A stretch of 64,000 nucleotides of DNA from Cellulosimicrobium cellulans (GCF_006539945.1 NZ_BJNZ01000004.1:62001-126000); one strand, 5' to 3'. Positions 1 through 15,948 are shown, counted from the first letter of the stretch. Made by a program: numbers and translations. Notes: a model not told the origin generated them from the letters alone.

Positions 1-315
1 GCCCTCGAGGCGTACGGCGCGGCCTACACGCTCCAGGAGCTCCTCACCATCAAGTCGGACGACGTCCCTGGCCGCGTCAAGGTCTACGAGGCGATCGTCA
101 AGGGCGAGAACATCCCCGACTCGGGCATCCCGGAGTCCTTCAAGGTCCTCCTCAAGGAGATGCAGTCCCTGTGCCTGAACGTCGAGGTGCTCTCGAGCGA
201 CGGCGTCTCCATCGAGATGCGGGAGTCGGACGACGACGTGTACCGCGCAGCAGAAGAGCTCGGCATCGACCTGTCGCGCCGCCCCAACGCGGCGTCCAGC
301 GTCGACGAGATCTGA
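1..315 (+). CDS. rpoB: RNA polymerase beta subunit, C-terminal fragment
   Basis: The last 104 codons of the beta subunit of RNA polymerase enter from the left edge in frame 1 and stop with TGA at 313-315. The segment contains the conserved C-terminal clamp-contact region ([15 protein letters not shown], then [13 protein letters not shown] and VLLKEMQSL), which packs against beta-prime in the core enzyme. The gene is truncated only by the window boundary. It is followed 116 bp later by rpoC, the usual order for a co-transcribed rpoBC operon. The identification is certain from the motif run and the neighbour. Confidence 0.97.
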   Translation, partial: ALEAYGAAYTLQELLTIKSDDVPGRVKVYEAIVKGENIPDSGIPESFKVLLKEMQSLCLNVEVLSSDGVSIEMRESDDDVYRAAEELGIDLSRRPNAASSVDEI

Positions 316-325
316 TCTCGGGCAG

Positions 326-351
326 GCGGGAGCGGGTCACCCCGCTCCCGC
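326..351 (+). other. rpoB-rpoC intercistronic hairpin
   Basis: A perfect 11-bp stem (326-336 against 341-351) with a TCAC loop sits just after the rpoB stop. No T-run follows, so it is more likely an mRNA-stability or processing element, or partial attenuator, than a full terminator: rpoC has no obvious promoter of its own in the remaining 80 bp. Confidence 0.5.
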
Positions 352-431
352 CGACGACCCCCACACCAACCGTCTTTATGGCGTCGGCACCGGCCCCGGC
401 CGGTCCCGGCAGACGAAGGAAGTAGGACAAC

Positions 432-4313
<3,882 letters not shown>

Positions 4314-4326
4314 CGTTCCTCGACAG

Positions 4327-4387
4327 CCGGACGGGTGCCCGTCGGCGTCCCGCACCTCGGTGCGGGCGCCGCTGGGCACCCGTCCGG
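4327..4387 (+). terminator. Large branched terminator after rpoC
   Basis: A perfect 14-bp outer stem (4327-4340 with 4374-4387) encloses a second hairpin (GGCG/CGCC plus CCCGCAC/GTGCGGG around a CTCG loop, 4344-4370). It begins 13 nt after the rpoC stop. There is no U-tract, as is common for GC-rich actinobacterial terminators. Confidence 0.75.
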
Positions 4388-4766
4388 CGTCCCGGGGGAG
4401 CGTGCCACCCGCCGACGGCGGGAGGTGACCTGCTCCTTTGACTACCTGCCGGGTGGCAGGTAACCTGGTAAACCGTGCCCGCGCCGTCGGGCCCTCCGTG
4501 ATGTCCCTGGCGGGGCGGTGTCAGCGAGCTGATCGCTCCCACCTCCGCGCAGCGGGCTCCGGACGGGCCGATGTGAGTGCCCGGGCACTCCGGATCCCGG
4601 TCCTGACGGCGCCTCGTGCCCGTGGACGGGGGACGGACCATCGAGCCGGTGGTAGGTGGCTGCTGCAGCGTTCTCGCGCTGCGGGTGCCTCGTGCGATCG
4701 GCTCCAGCAGCCAGCACGACCACCATCGGGGATAGCCCCGGTAGCTCGAGAAGACACGGAGACGTA
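4388..4766 (+). other. str operon leader region
   Basis: The 379 bp between the rpoC terminator and rpsL hold no convincing gene. A sigma70-type promoter lies at 4438-4466, so rpsL mRNA should have a leader of about 290 nt. The leader contains short GC-rich inverted repeats (for example CTGCAGCG and CGCTGCGG around 4661-4682) but I cannot assign it to a known riboswitch or r-protein leader. Confidence 0.5.
4438..4466 (+). promoter_or_regulatory. str operon promoter with palindromic spacer
   Basis: TTGACT (4438-4443) and TAACCT (4461-4466) are separated by exactly 17 nt, an excellent vegetative promoter. The spacer is itself an inverted repeat: TACCTGCC (4443-4450) and GGCAGGTA (4455-4462) flank GGGT. 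Such a palindrome between the -35 and -10 boxes is a plausible operator; the binding protein is unknown. Confidence 0.65.
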
Positions 4767-5141
4767 GTGCCTACGATCCAGCAGCTCGTCCGCAAGGGGC
4801 GGACCTCGAAGGTGGGGAAGTCGAAGACGCCCGCCCTCAAGGGTTCCCCGCAGCGGCGCGGTGTGTGCACGCGCGTGTACACCACCACCCCGAAGAAGCC
4901 GAACTCCGCGCTGCGCAAGGTCGCTCGCGTGAAGCTCTCCTCCCAGGTCGAGGTCACGGCCTACATCCCCGGCGTCGGCCACAACCTCCAGGAGCACTCC
5001 ATCGTGCTCGTGCGCGGCGGTCGTGTGAAGGACCTCCCGGGTGTGCGCTACAAGATCGTGCGCGGCGCGCTCGACACGCAGGGCGTGAAGAACCGCAAGC
5101 AGGCCCGCAGCCGCTACGGCGCCAAGAAGGAGAAGAGCTGA
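4767..5141 (+). CDS. rpsL: 30S ribosomal protein S12
   Basis: The 124-aa decoding-centre protein S12, first gene of the str operon. The start is GTG at 4767 with ACGGAG about 6 nt upstream, giving the conserved N-terminus [11 protein letters not shown]; an in-frame upstream ATG at 4656 would add non-homologous residues. The conserved block [12 protein letters not shown] includes K43, and GGRVKDLPG includes K88. Both are the wild-type lysines whose replacement gives streptomycin resistance in other bacteria, so the sequence predicts a drug-sensitive S12. Its TGA overlaps the rpsG start by one base. Confidence 0.97.
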   Translation: MPTIQQLVRKGRTSKVGKSKTPALKGSPQRRGVCTRVYTTTPKKPNSALRKVARVKLSSQVEVTAYIPGVGHNLQEHSIVLVRGGRVKDLPGVRYKIVRGALDTQGVKNRKQARSRYGAKKEKS

Positions 5142-5611
5142 TGCCTCGCAAGGGCCCGGCCCCGAAGCGGCCGCTCATCGTCGACCCCGTCTACGGGTCG
5201 CCCGTCGTCACGCAGCTCATCAACAAGGTGCTGCTCGACGGCAAGAAGTCCACCGCCGAGTCGATCGTCTACGGCGCCCTCGAGGGCGTCCGTGCGAAGA
5301 CCGACGGCGACCCGGTCGTCGTCCTCAAGCGTGCGCTCGAGAACGTCCGCCCCGCGCTCGAGGTCCGCTCGCGCCGCGTCGGTGGTGCGACCTACCAGGT
5401 CCCCGTCGAGGTGCGTCCCGCGCGTGCCACGACGCTCGCGCTGCGCTGGCTCACGGACTACTCGCGCGCTCGTCGTGAGAAGTCGATGACGGAGCGCCTC
5501 ATGAACGAGATCCTCGATGCGAGCAACGGCCTCGGCGCCGCGGTCAAGCGTCGCGAGGACATGCACAAGATGGCGGAGTCCAACAAGGCCTTCGCCCACT
5601 ACCGCTGGTAG
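5141..5611 (+). CDS. rpsG: 30S ribosomal protein S7
   Basis: The 156-aa S7 protein, which nucleates the head of the 30S subunit and contacts the E-site tRNA. It shows the family start [10 protein letters not shown], the central [22 protein letters not shown] block and the C-terminal [16 protein letters not shown] 5141 shares its A with the rpsL stop (TGATG), so the two are translationally coupled. Length is standard. Confidence 0.97.
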   Translation: MPRKGPAPKRPLIVDPVYGSPVVTQLINKVLLDGKKSTAESIVYGALEGVRAKTDGDPVVVLKRALENVRPALEVRSRRVGGATYQVPVEVRPARATTLALRWLTDYSRARREKSMTERLMNEILDASNGLGAAVKRREDMHKMAESNKAFAHYRW

Positions 5612-5622
5612 TCCGCCCGACC

Positions 5623-5652
5623 GGCCTCGGGGACCTCACGGTCCCCGGGGCC
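5623..5652 (+). other. rpsG-fusA intercistronic hairpin
   Basis: A 13-bp stem with one T-G wobble (5623-5635 against 5640-5652) and a TCAC loop. No T-run follows; fusA has a good ribosome binding site but no clear promoter, so this may be a processing or partial-attenuation element inside the operon. Confidence 0.4.
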
Positions 5653-5728
5653 GTCGGCGGGTCTCCGGCCGGCCACCCCGGTCCGAGCAGCGCCCCCGAC
5701 TCAACCCACCTAGCGAGGGAAACAGACC

Positions 5729-7831
<2,103 letters not shown>

Positions 7832-7896
7832 GTCCCCACAGGTCGAAGACCCGCACAACCATCAACCTGTAGGAAAACCGCAACGCCCCGCGGATG

Positions 7897-7902
7897 TAGG
7901 AT
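7897..7902 (+). promoter_or_regulatory. Candidate tuf promoter (-10 box)
   Basis: TAGGAT, preceded by TG, lies about 60 bp upstream of tuf. I see no clear -35. An internal promoter giving extra EF-Tu is common in other bacteria, but here the support is one hexamer. Confidence 0.35.
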
Positions 7903-7959
7903 CTCTCGGTCGACATTCGCAACGTTCGGCACATCTACCCAAGTCCCAGGAGGACCCCA

Positions 7960-9156
7960 GTGGCTAAGGCCAAGTTCGAGCGGACCAAGCCGCACGTCAA
8001 CGTCGGCACCATCGGTCACGTCGACCACGGTAAGACGACGCTCACGGCGGCGATCTCGAAGACGCTCGCGGACACGTACCCGGACCTGCCGGCGAACACG
8101 CAGCGCAACTTCGACGAGATCGACGCGGCTCCCGAGGAGAAGCAGCGCGGTATCACGATCAACATCGCGCACATCGAGTACGAGACGCCGAAGCGCCACT
8201 ACGCGCACGTCGACGCCCCGGGTCACGCCGACTACATCAAGAACATGATCACCGGTGCCGCCCAGATGGACGGCGCGATCCTGGTGGTCGCCGCGACCGA
8301 CGGCCCGATGGCCCAGACGCGCGAGCACGTCCTGCTCGCCCGCCAGGTCGGCGTGCCGTACCTGCTCGTCGCGCTCAACAAGTCCGACATGGTCGACGAC
8401 GAGGAGATCCTCGAGCTCGTCGAGATGGAGGTGCGCGAGCTCCTCTCCTCGCAGGAGTTCGACGGCGACAACGCGCCGGTCGTGCGCGTGTCGGGTCTCA
8501 AGGCGCTCGAGGGCGACCCCGAGTGGACCGCGAAGATCCTCGAGCTCATGGAGGCCGTGGACGAGAACGTCCCGGAGCCCGTCCGCGAGCTCGACAAGCC
8601 GTTCCTCATGCCCGTCGAGGACGTCTTCACGATCACCGGTCGTGGCACCGTCGTCACCGGCAAGGTGGAGCGTGGCACGCTCGACCTCAACTCGGACGTC
8701 GAGATCGTCGGCATCCGCGCGCCCCAGAAGACCACGGTCACGGGCATCGAGACGTTCCACAAGCAGATGGACCAGGCTCAGGCCGGCGACAACACCGGTC
8801 TGCTCCTGCGCGGCATCAAGCGCGAGGACGTCGAGCGCGGCCAGGTCGTCGTGAAGCCGGGCTCGATCACCCCGCACACGCAGTTCGAGGCGCAGGTCTA
8901 CATCCTGGGCAAGGACGAGGGCGGCCGTCACAACCCGTTCTACTCGAACTACCGTCCGCAGTTCTACTTCCGTACGACGGACGTCACCGGCGTCATCACG
9001 CTGCCCGAGGGCACCGAGATGGTCATGCCCGGCGACAACACCGAGATGACGGTCGAGCTCATCCAGCCGATCGCCATGGAGGAGGGCCTCGGCTTCGCCA
9101 TCCGTGAGGGTGGCCGCACCGTCGGCTCGGGCCGCGTCACCAAGATCCTCAAGTGA
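7960..9156 (+). CDS. tuf: Elongation factor Tu
   Basis: The 398-aa GTPase that delivers aminoacyl-tRNA to the A site. G1 GHVDHGKT is at residues 19-26, followed by DAPGH (G3) and NKSD (G4), then beta-barrel domains 2 and 3 ending in [13 protein letters not shown]. The start is GTG 7960 with a strong AGGAGGA just upstream. It closes the str operon and is followed by a 16-bp perfect terminator hairpin. Confidence 0.98.
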   Translation: MAKAKFERTKPHVNVGTIGHVDHGKTTLTAAISKTLADTYPDLPANTQRNFDEIDAAPEEKQRGITINIAHIEYETPKRHYAHVDAPGHADYIKNMITGAAQMDGAILVVAATDGPMAQTREHVLLARQVGVPYLLVALNKSDMVDDEEILELVEMEVRELLSSQEFDGDNAPVVRVSGLKALEGDPEWTAKILELMEAVDENVPEPVRELDKPFLMPVEDVFTITGRGTVVTGKVERGTLDLNSDVEIVGIRAPQKTTVTGIETFHKQMDQAQAGDNTGLLLRGIKREDVERGQVVVKPGSITPHTQFEAQVYILGKDEGGRHNPFYSNYRPQFYFRTTDVTGVITLPEGTEMVMPGDNTEMTVELIQPIAMEEGLGFAIREGGRTVGSGRVTKILK

Positions 9157-9182
9157 TCTGACGCTGCCTCCGCAGCACTCGT

Positions 9183-9218
9183 CGAAGGCCCGGTCCCGTC
9201 CGCGGGACCGGGCCTTCG
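9183..9218 (+). terminator. tuf terminator
   Basis: A perfect 16-bp stem (9183-9198 with 9203-9218) around a TCCG loop, 27 nt after the tuf stop. It separates the str and S10 operons. Confidence 0.85.
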
Positions 9219-9646
9219 GCCTGCACCACCGCCCCTGCGGTCACCGTCACAGGTTCCGTCCCGGTCTCGACTTGGCCCGGACGGCCTTCGTGTGGCAGAC
9301 TGTTCAGGTTGCCTGTTACGGGTGCGCCCTTTCACGTGTCGAACAGTGTGTTGAACCGGTCCTCTCGAGGAGGACCAGGACCCCGGGACCTCGTCCCGGG
9401 TCTGCGGGTTGAGCTCTCTGTCGCCATGGATCGAGTACCCCGCGGAACACACGTTCCGACCAGGCTCGCACAAACGTTGTGGTCCGCTCCGCGGAGCCGT
9501 GCGTCAGCACGGTGCGGACGGTGGATCACATATCCAACGGCCCTGCGCCTCTCGGCGTGTGCGCCCAGGTGCGTCGCGACTACGCGACACGCCCGAGCGC
9601 GGGGGTCGGACAGCTAGCGGTTCGAGAGAGAGAGTCAGACGACGCC
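9219..9646 (+). other. S10 operon leader region
   Basis: 428 bp without a supported gene. A promoter-like pair lies near 9272-9301, implying a leader of about 340 nt before rpsJ. Visible structure includes a CCCGGGAC/GTCCCGGG hairpin (9382-9400), a GCTCCGCGGAGC palindrome (9486-9497) and a run of GA dinucleotides (9625-9634). An L4-type control leader, as in E. coli, is possible but cannot be shown from sequence alone. Confidence 0.45.
9272..9301 (+). promoter_or_regulatory. S10 operon promoter candidate
   Basis: TTGGCC (9272-9277), an 18-nt spacer and CAGACT (9296-9301). The -10 differs by one base from the actinobacterial favourite TAGACT. Position just after the tuf terminator supports it. 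Confidence 0.5.
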
Positions 9647-9955
9647 ATGGCGGGACAGAAGATCCGCATCCGGCTCAAGTCCTACGACCACGAGGTCATC
9701 GACAGCTCGGCGCGCAAGATCGTCGACACGGTGACGCGCGCTGGTGCAACGGTCGTGGGTCCGGTGCCGCTGCCGACGGAGAAGAACGTCTTCTGCGTCA
9801 TCCGGTCGCCTCACAAGTACAAGGACAGCCGCGAGCACTTCGAGATGCGCACGCACAAGCGGCTGATCGACATCATCGATCCCACGCCGAAGGCCGTCGA
9901 CTCGCTCATGCGTCTCGACCTGCCTGCCGACGTGAACATCGAGATCAAGCTCTGA
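9647..9955 (+). CDS. rpsJ: 30S ribosomal protein S10
   Basis: The 102-aa S10 protein of the 30S head, also a transcription antitermination factor (NusE) in other bacteria. The start is ATG 9647 ([19 protein letters not shown]), which matches the family; upstream in-frame codons from 9479 have no homology. No GGAGG is present: the nearest purine tract is the GA repeat ending 12 nt upstream. First gene of the S10 operon, 14 nt before rplC. Confidence 0.97.
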   Translation: MAGQKIRIRLKSYDHEVIDSSARKIVDTVTRAGATVVGPVPLPTEKNVFCVIRSPHKYKDSREHFEMRTHKRLIDIIDPTPKAVDSLMRLDLPADVNIEIKL

Positions 9956-9969
9956 GGCTGGAGGACATC

Positions 9970-10632
9970 ATGACTATTCCCCAGCAGAACGCGCGTCCGG
10001 TCACCGCGGTGCTCGGCACGAAGCTCGGGATGACGCAGCTCTGGGACGAGGCCGGGCGCCTCGTGCCCGTGACCGTCGTCGCCGTCGGCACGAACGTCGT
10101 GACGCAGGTGCGCACGGCAGACGCCGACGGGTACGCCGCCGTGCAGCTCGCCTACGGCCAGATCGACCCGCGCAAGGTCACCAAGCCCCTCAAGGGCCAC
10201 TTCGAGAAGGCCGGCGTCACGCCGCGCCGTCACGTGGCCGAGGTCCGCACCACGGACGCCGCCGAGTACACGCTCGGCCAGGAGATCACCGCGGAGGCCT
10301 TCGAGGCCGGCGCGACGGTCGACGTCTCGGGAACGACCAAGGGCAAGGGCACCGCCGGTGTCATGAAGCGCCACGGCTTCTCCGGCGTGGGCGCCTCGCA
10401 CGGTGCGCACCGCAACCACCGCAAGCCGGGCTCGATCGGTGGGGCCTCGACCCCGTCGCGCGTGTTCAAGGGCCTGCGCATGGCCGGTCGCATGGGCAAC
10501 GCCCGCCAGACCACCCAGAACCTGACCGTCCACGCGGTCGACGCCGAGAAGGGTCTGCTGCTCGTCAAGGGCGCGGTTCCCGGCCCCAAGGGCGGCGTCG
10601 TCCTCGTGCGCAGCGCCGCGAAGGGAGCGTGA
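9970..10632 (+). CDS. rplC: 50S ribosomal protein L3
   Basis: The 220-aa L3 protein, which reaches the peptidyl-transferase centre. ATG 9970 follows GGAGG closely and gives a short N-terminal tail before [17 protein letters not shown]. The conserved loop [19 protein letters not shown] and the [15 protein letters not shown] region are intact. The stop lies 5 nt before the rplD ATG. Confidence 0.97.
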   Translation: MTIPQQNARPVTAVLGTKLGMTQLWDEAGRLVPVTVVAVGTNVVTQVRTADADGYAAVQLAYGQIDPRKVTKPLKGHFEKAGVTPRRHVAEVRTTDAAEYTLGQEITAEAFEAGATVDVSGTTKGKGTAGVMKRHGFSGVGASHGAHRNHRKPGSIGGASTPSRVFKGLRMAGRMGNARQTTQNLTVHAVDAEKGLLLVKGAVPGPKGGVVLVRSAAKGA

Positions 10633-10637
10633 ACACC

Positions 10638-11342
10638 ATGTCCGCTCTGACCGTTGACGTGCTGGACCCCAAGGGCAAGAAGGCCGGCACCGCCGAGCTC
10701 CCCGCCGAGGTGTTCGACGTCGAGCTCAACGTCCCGCTGATCCACCAGGTCGTCGTCGCCCAGCGTGCCGCCGCACGCCAGGGCACCCACGACACCAAGA
10801 GCCGCGGCGAGGTCCGCGGTGGTGGTCGCAAGCCGTACAAGCAGAAGGGCACCGGCCGCGCCCGCCAGGGTTCGACCCGTGCGCCGCAGTTCGCCGGGGG
10901 TGGCACCGTCCACGGCCCGACGCCGCGCTCGTACGACCAGCGGACGCCCAAGAAGATGAAGGCCGCCGCGCTCCGCGGTGCCCTCTCGGACCGCGCCCGC
11001 AACGGCCGTGTCCACGTCGTGACCGGCTTCGGCGTCGACGGCCTGCCGTCGACCAAGACCGCCGTCTCGACGCTCGCCAAGCTCTCCGAGCGCAAGCACG
11101 TCCTGGTCGTCACCGAGCGTGGCGACGAGCTGACGATCAAGTCGCTGCGGAACGTCGAGCAGGTCCACCTCCTGGTGGCCGACCAGCTCAACACCTACGA
11201 CGTGCTCGTCTCCGACGACGTCGTCTTCACGCAGGGCGCGCTCGACGCGTTCCTGACGGGCCCGGCCACGGGTCGCTCCGCGAAGGCCGTCGCCACCTCC
11301 ACCGAGGCGGACGAGACTGCTGCCGAGGAGGCCGCGAAGTGA
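10638..11342 (+). CDS. rplD: 50S ribosomal protein L4
   Basis: The 234-aa L4 protein, lining the nascent-peptide exit tunnel. The extended loop is visible as [20 protein letters not shown] followed by [14 protein letters not shown] chose ATG 10638 over the in-frame GTG 10629 because GGGAG at 10623-10627 is 10 nt from the ATG but only 1 nt from the GTG. The C-terminus carries an acidic/Ala tail. It overlaps rplW by 4 nt. Confidence 0.95.
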   Translation: MSALTVDVLDPKGKKAGTAELPAEVFDVELNVPLIHQVVVAQRAAARQGTHDTKSRGEVRGGGRKPYKQKGTGRARQGSTRAPQFAGGGTVHGPTPRSYDQRTPKKMKAAALRGALSDRARNGRVHVVTGFGVDGLPSTKTAVSTLAKLSERKHVLVVTERGDELTIKSLRNVEQVHLLVADQLNTYDVLVSDDVVFTQGALDAFLTGPATGRSAKAVATSTEADETAAEEAAK

Positions 11343-11629
11343 CCACCGTGACCAAGGACCCCCGTGACGTGATCCTCGCGCCGGTCGTCTCCGAGAAGAG
11401 CTACGGCCTGCTCGACGAGGGCAAGTACACGTTCGTCGTCGACCCGCGGGCCAACAAGACCGAGATCAAGATCGCCGTCGAGCAGATCTTCTCGGTCAAG
11501 GTCGCCTCGGTGAACACGATCAACCGCAAGGGCAAGACGCGTCGCACGCGTTTCGGCCTGGGCAAGCGCAAGGACACCAAGCGTGCGATCGTCACCCTCC
11601 GCGAGGGCACGATCGACATCTTCGGCTGA
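11339..11629 (+). CDS. rplW: 50S ribosomal protein L23
   Basis: The 96-aa L23, which sits at the tunnel exit and docks trigger factor and SRP. Core motifs [19 protein letters not shown] and [16 protein letters not shown] are present. GTG 11339 overlaps the rplD TGA (GTGA) and has GAGGAG 8 nt upstream; a second GTG nine bases on is an alternative start. Confidence 0.96.
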   Translation: MTTVTKDPRDVILAPVVSEKSYGLLDEGKYTFVVDPRANKTEIKIAVEQIFSVKVASVNTINRKGKTRRTRFGLGKRKDTKRAIVTLREGTIDIFG

Positions 11630-11660
11630 GCCGACGAGAGCAGATTGAGGACAGATCCCC

Positions 11661-12497
<837 letters not shown>

Positions 12498-12512
12498 TAG
12501 GAGCCTGGAGAC

Positions 12513-12794
12513 ATGCCTCGTAGCCTGAAGAAGGGCCCCTTCGTCGACGACCACCTGCAGAAGAAGGTGGACGCTCAGAACGAGAAGGGGACCAAGAACG
12601 TCATCAAGACCTGGTCCCGTCGGTCGGTCATCACGCCCGACTTCCTCGGTCACACGTTCGCCGTGCACGACGGTCGCAAGCACACGCCGGTGTTCGTCAC
12701 CGAGTCGATGGTCGGCCACAAGCTCGGCGAGTTCGCTCCCACGCGGACCTTCCGCGGCCACGTGAAGGACGACAAGAAGGGTCGTCGCCGCTGA
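12513..12794 (+). CDS. rpsS: 30S ribosomal protein S19
   Basis: The 93-aa S19 of the 30S head. [15 protein letters not shown] and the [25 protein letters not shown] region are diagnostic. ATG 12513, with TAGGAG about 9 nt upstream, lies 15 nt after rplB. Confidence 0.97.
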   Translation: MPRSLKKGPFVDDHLQKKVDAQNEKGTKNVIKTWSRRSVITPDFLGHTFAVHDGRKHTPVFVTESMVGHKLGEFAPTRTFRGHVKDDKKGRRR

Positions 12795-12852
12795 CCCCCG
12801 GGTCAGTCTGGTGACGACCTGGACGGTCAAGAGACAAGAAGGCAGGACAGCA

Positions 12853-13224
12853 ATGGAAGCCAAGGCGCAGGCGCGGTTCGTCCGTGTCACGCCCCAGAAG
12901 GCCCGGCGCGTCGTGGACCTCATCCGTGGCAAGCAGGCCTCCGAGGCCGTCGCGGTGCTGAAGTTCGCACCGCAGGCGGCGAGCGAGCCCGTCCGCAAGG
13001 TCGTGGAGAGCGCGATCGCCAACGCCCGGGTGAAGGCAGACCGTGCGAGCGAGGCGTTCGAGGAGCAGGAGCTCGTCGTGCGTGAGGCGTTCGTCGACGA
13101 GGGCCCGACGCTCAAGCGTTTCCGCCCGCGGGCCCAGGGCCGTGCGAACCGCATCCTCAAGCGCACCAGCCACATCACCGTGGTCGTCGCTCCGCGTGAG
13201 AACACGAAGGGAAGTGCCCGATAG
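12853..13224 (+). CDS. rplV: 50S ribosomal protein L22
   Basis: The 123-aa L22, whose beta-hairpin lines the exit tunnel. ATG 12853 gives [20 protein letters not shown], the family start; an in-frame ATG at 12811 would add 14 unrelated residues. AGGCAGGACAGCA precedes it. The hairpin segment [20 protein letters not shown] is intact. Its TAG shares a base with the rpsC GTG. Confidence 0.96.
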   Translation: MEAKAQARFVRVTPQKARRVVDLIRGKQASEAVAVLKFAPQAASEPVRKVVESAIANARVKADRASEAFEEQELVVREAFVDEGPTLKRFRPRAQGRANRILKRTSHITVVVAPRENTKGSAR

Positions 13225-14069
13225 TGGGACAGAAGGTTCACCCGCACGGGTACCGCCTCGGCATCACCACCGACCACCGGTCGCGCTGGTTCGCCGACAG
13301 CACCAAGCCCGGACAGCGGTACCGCGACTACGTCCGCGAGGACGTCCAGATCCGCAAGCTCATGAGCACCGGTCTCGAGCGCGCAGGCATCTCCAAGGTC
13401 GAGATCGAGCGCACCCGTGACCGCGTCCGCGTGGACATCCACACGGCACGCCCGGGCATCGTCATCGGCCGCCGTGGCGCCGAGGCCGACCGCATCCGCG
13501 GCGAGCTCGAGAAGCTCACGGGCAAGCAGGTGCAGCTCAACATCCTCGAGGTGAAGAACGCCGAGACGGACGCGCAGCTCGTCGCGCAGGGCATCGCCGA
13601 GCAGCTCGCGAGCCGCGTCTCGTTCCGCCGTGCGATGCGCAAGGGCATCCAGTCGGCCCAGCGCGCCGGTGCCAAGGGCATCCGCGTGCAGGTCGCCGGC
13701 CGCCTCGGCGGCGCCGAGATGAGCCGGTCGGAGTTCTACCGCGAGGGTCGTGTGCCGCTGCACACGCTCCGTGCGTACATCGACTACGGCTTCTTCGAGG
13801 CCCGCACGACCTTCGGCCGCATCGGCGTGAAGGTCTGGATCTACAAGGGCGACGTCACCGAGAAGGAGTTCGCCGCGCAGCAGGCCACGGCCGCTCCGCG
13901 CCAGGGCCGTGGTGGCCCGCGCGGTGAGCGCGGCGGCGACCGTCGTGGTGGCGGCCGTCGTCCCGAGCGTTCGGCCGAGCGGACCCCCGCGTCCGAGTCG
14001 CCGGCGGCGCCCGAGCAGTCCGCTCCCGCCGCAGAGGCGAAGGCCCCTGAGACCGGAACGGAGGCCTGA
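13224..14069 (+). CDS. rpsC: 30S ribosomal protein S3
   Basis: The 281-aa S3, part of the mRNA entry channel. The N-terminal [14 protein letters not shown], the KH domain with [18 protein letters not shown], and the C-terminal KVWIYKGDV are clear. Residues beyond about 216 form a disordered tail, first Arg/Gly-rich ([19 protein letters not shown]) and then Ala/Pro/Glu-rich, which lengthens the protein past the roughly 230 residues of E. coli S3. GTG 13224 overlaps the rplV stop by one base. Confidence 0.96.
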   Translation: MGQKVHPHGYRLGITTDHRSRWFADSTKPGQRYRDYVREDVQIRKLMSTGLERAGISKVEIERTRDRVRVDIHTARPGIVIGRRGAEADRIRGELEKLTGKQVQLNILEVKNAETDAQLVAQGIAEQLASRVSFRRAMRKGIQSAQRAGAKGIRVQVAGRLGGAEMSRSEFYREGRVPLHTLRAYIDYGFFEARTTFGRIGVKVWIYKGDVTEKEFAAQQATAAPRQGRGGPRGERGGDRRGGGRRPERSAERTPASESPAAPEQSAPAAEAKAPETGTEA

Positions 14070-14072
14070 GTC

Positions 14073-14492
14073 ATGCTGATCCCGCGCAGGCTCAAGCACC
14101 GCAAGCAGCACCACCCGTCGCGTTCCGGCGCGGCGAAGGGTGGCACGCAGATCGCGTTCGGCGAGTACGGCATCCAGGCTCTCGAGCCGGCGTACGTGAC
14201 GAACCGCCAGATCGAGGCTGCTCGTATCGCGATGACCCGCCACATCAAGCGTGGCGGCAAGGTCTGGATCAACATCTACCCGGACCGTCCCCTGACCAAG
14301 AAGCCTGCCGAGACCCGCATGGGTTCCGGTAAGGGTTCGCCCGAGTGGTGGGTCGCCAATGTCAAGCCGGGCCGGATCGTCTTCGAGCTGGCCGGTGTCC
14401 CGGAGGACCTGGCTCGCGAGGCGATGCGCCGCGCGATCCACAAGCTCCCGATGAAGTGCCGTTTCGTGGTGCGCGAGGGTGGTGGCAACTGA
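14073..14492 (+). CDS. rplP: 50S ribosomal protein L16
   Basis: The 139-aa L16, at the A-tRNA binding face of the 50S subunit. [50 protein letters not shown] (checked in parts) and the C-terminal [10 protein letters not shown] are conserved. ATG 14073 lies 3 nt after rpsC; its TGA shares one base with rpmC. Confidence 0.96.
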   Translation: MLIPRRLKHRKQHHPSRSGAAKGGTQIAFGEYGIQALEPAYVTNRQIEAARIAMTRHIKRGGKVWINIYPDRPLTKKPAETRMGSGKGSPEWWVANVKPGRIVFELAGVPEDLAREAMRRAIHKLPMKCRFVVREGGGN

Positions 14493-14728
14493 TGGCAATC
14501 GGAACGAAGGGGCTCGCCCCCGTCGACCTCGACGCCATGGACGACGAGACGCTCGTCGCCGAGCTCAAGAAGGTCAAGGAGGAGCTCTTCAACCTCCGCT
14601 TCCAGTCGGCCACCGGCCAGCTGGAGAGCCACGGGCGCCTCAAGGCCGTCCGCCGCGACATCGCGCGGATCTACACGATCCTGCGTGAGCGCGAGCTCGG
14701 CATCCGTACCGCGCCGAGTGCCGAGTGA
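14492..14728 (+). CDS. rpmC: 50S ribosomal protein L29
   Basis: The 78-aa L29, a helical-hairpin protein next to L23 at the exit tunnel. The core [21 protein letters not shown] followed by [21 protein letters not shown] is diagnostic. ATG 14492 (TGATG overlap with rplP) is the natural start; upstream in-frame codons lie inside rplP. Confidence 0.95.
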   Translation: MAIGTKGLAPVDLDAMDDETLVAELKKVKEELFNLRFQSATGQLESHGRLKAVRRDIARIYTILRERELGIRTAPSAE

Positions 14729-14739
14729 GTGAGGCTGGA

Positions 14740-15030
14740 ATGAGCGAGAACGCAACGAACGCGCCCGAGGCGGCCGAGGAGCGCGCGAACCGCAAGACGC
14801 GCCGCGGCTACGTCGTGAGCGACAAGATGGACAAGACCGTGGTGGTCGAGGTCGAGGACCGGGTCAAGCACCCGCTCTACGGCAAGGTCATCCGCCGCAC
14901 GAGCAAGGTCAAGGCGCACGACGAGCAGAACTCTGCCGGCGTGGGCGACCTGGTGCTCATCATGGAGACCCGCCCGCTGTCCGCGACCAAGCGGTGGCGC
15001 CTCGCGGAGATCCTCGAGAAGGCCAAGTGA
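14740..15030 (+). CDS. rpsQ: 30S ribosomal protein S17
   Basis: The 96-aa S17, a primary 16S rRNA binder. Core: [37 protein letters not shown], then [15 protein letters not shown] place the start at ATG 14740 behind GAGG (14731-14734); GTG 14725, overlapping the rpmC stop, is a real alternative that would add five residues. The Ala/Glu-rich N-terminal 18 residues precede the core. Confidence 0.93.
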   Translation: MSENATNAPEAAEERANRKTRRGYVVSDKMDKTVVVEVEDRVKHPLYGKVIRRTSKVKAHDEQNSAGVGDLVLIMETRPLSATKRWRLAEILEKAK

Positions 15031-15235
15031 TCCACCGGTCGTGACGGGCGGGCCCCGCTCGCTCGTCACGACCGCTCTCGTGCCGCACCGCGGTGCGGCA
15101 ACCAGTGAGGACAGGTCGGGCGGGTCCACCGCCCGGTCCTGGCCGGTTCACCCGCGAGGGACCCGGCACTGACAGCTATCCGTTCGGCAAGGCTCGCCTC
15201 GCGCGAGAACCGGCTCGACGACAGGAGTTCATTAC
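15031..15235 (+). other. Structured rpsQ-rplN spacer
   Basis: A 205-bp gap unusual for this compact operon. It contains a 10-bp stem (15037-15046 with 15064-15073) and immediately after it a perfect 20-bp palindrome (15081-15100). No open frame is convincing. It may hold an attenuator plus a promoter for the second half of the spc genes, though I see no clean -35/-10 pair. Confidence 0.5.
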
Positions 15236-15604
15236 ATGATCCAGCAGGAGTCGCGACTTCGTGTCGCCGACAACACGGGTGCCAAGGAGATTCTCTGCAT
15301 CCGTGTTCTCGGTGGCTCGGGCCGTCGCTACGCCGGAATCGGCGACGTCATCGTCGCAACCGTCAAGGACGCGATCCCGGGCGGCAACGTGAAGAAGGGC
15401 GACGTGGTCAAGGCCGTCGTCGTCCGCACCGCCAAGGAGCGCCGTCGTCCGGACGGTTCCTACATCAAGTTCGACGAGAACGCCGCCGTGATCCTCAAGA
15501 ACGACGGCGAGCCGCGCGGGACGCGCATCTTCGGCCCGGTCGGGCGCGAGCTGCGCGACAAGCGGTTCATGAAGATCATCTCGCTGGCTCCGGAGGTGCT
15601 CTGA
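15236..15604 (+). CDS. rplN: 50S ribosomal protein L14
   Basis: The 122-aa L14, at the intersubunit bridge. [18 protein letters not shown] and the C-terminal [17 protein letters not shown] are invariant-type signatures. ATG 15236 is preceded by AGGAG. It restarts the operon after the structured gap. Confidence 0.97.
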   Translation: MIQQESRLRVADNTGAKEILCIRVLGGSGRRYAGIGDVIVATVKDAIPGGNVKKGDVVKAVVVRTAKERRRPDGSYIKFDENAAVILKNDGEPRGTRIFGPVGRELRDKRFMKIISLAPEVL

Positions 15605-15606
15605 CC

Positions 15607-15948
15607 ATGGCCAAGATCAAGAAGGGCGACCTCGTCGTCGTCATCGCGGGCAAGGACAAGGGCAAGCAGGGGCGCGTCCTCGAGGTGCTCACCGACCGTG
15701 ACCGCGTCATCGTCGAGGGCGTCCAGCGCGTCACCAAGCACACCAAGGTCGGCCAGTCGCAGCGCGGCACGCGGACCGGTGGGATCGAGACCGTCGAGGC
15801 CCCGATCCACATCAGCAACGTGATGGTCGTCGACCCGGAGACCAAGAAGGGCACCCGCGTCGGGTACCGCACCGAAGAGGTCGAGCGTGACGGCCGCAAG
15901 CGCACCGTGCGCGTGCGCGTCGCCAAGCGCTCCGGGAAGGACATCTGA
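15607..15948 (+). CDS. rplX: 50S ribosomal protein L24
   Basis: The 113-aa L24, an initiator of 50S assembly. KOW motif: [23 protein letters not shown]. Start ATG 15607 is 2 nt after rplN; the TGA overlaps the rplE ATG by one base. Slightly longer than E. coli L24 by a basic C-terminal end. Confidence 0.96.
   Translation: MAKIKKGDLVVVIAGKDKGKQGRVLEVLTDRDRVIVEGVQRVTKHTKVGQSQRGTRTGGIETVEAPIHISNVMVVDPETKKGTRVGYRTEEVERDGRKRTVRVRVAKRSGKDI

Noticed and set aside
4656-4766. Earlier ATG start for rpsL
   Set aside because: The added 37 residues lie in the leader and lack homology; GTG 4767 has a Shine-Dalgarno and gives canonical S12.
9625-9634. GA dinucleotide run as a microsatellite
   Set aside because: Only five units; treated as part of the rpsJ initiation region, not a notable repeat.
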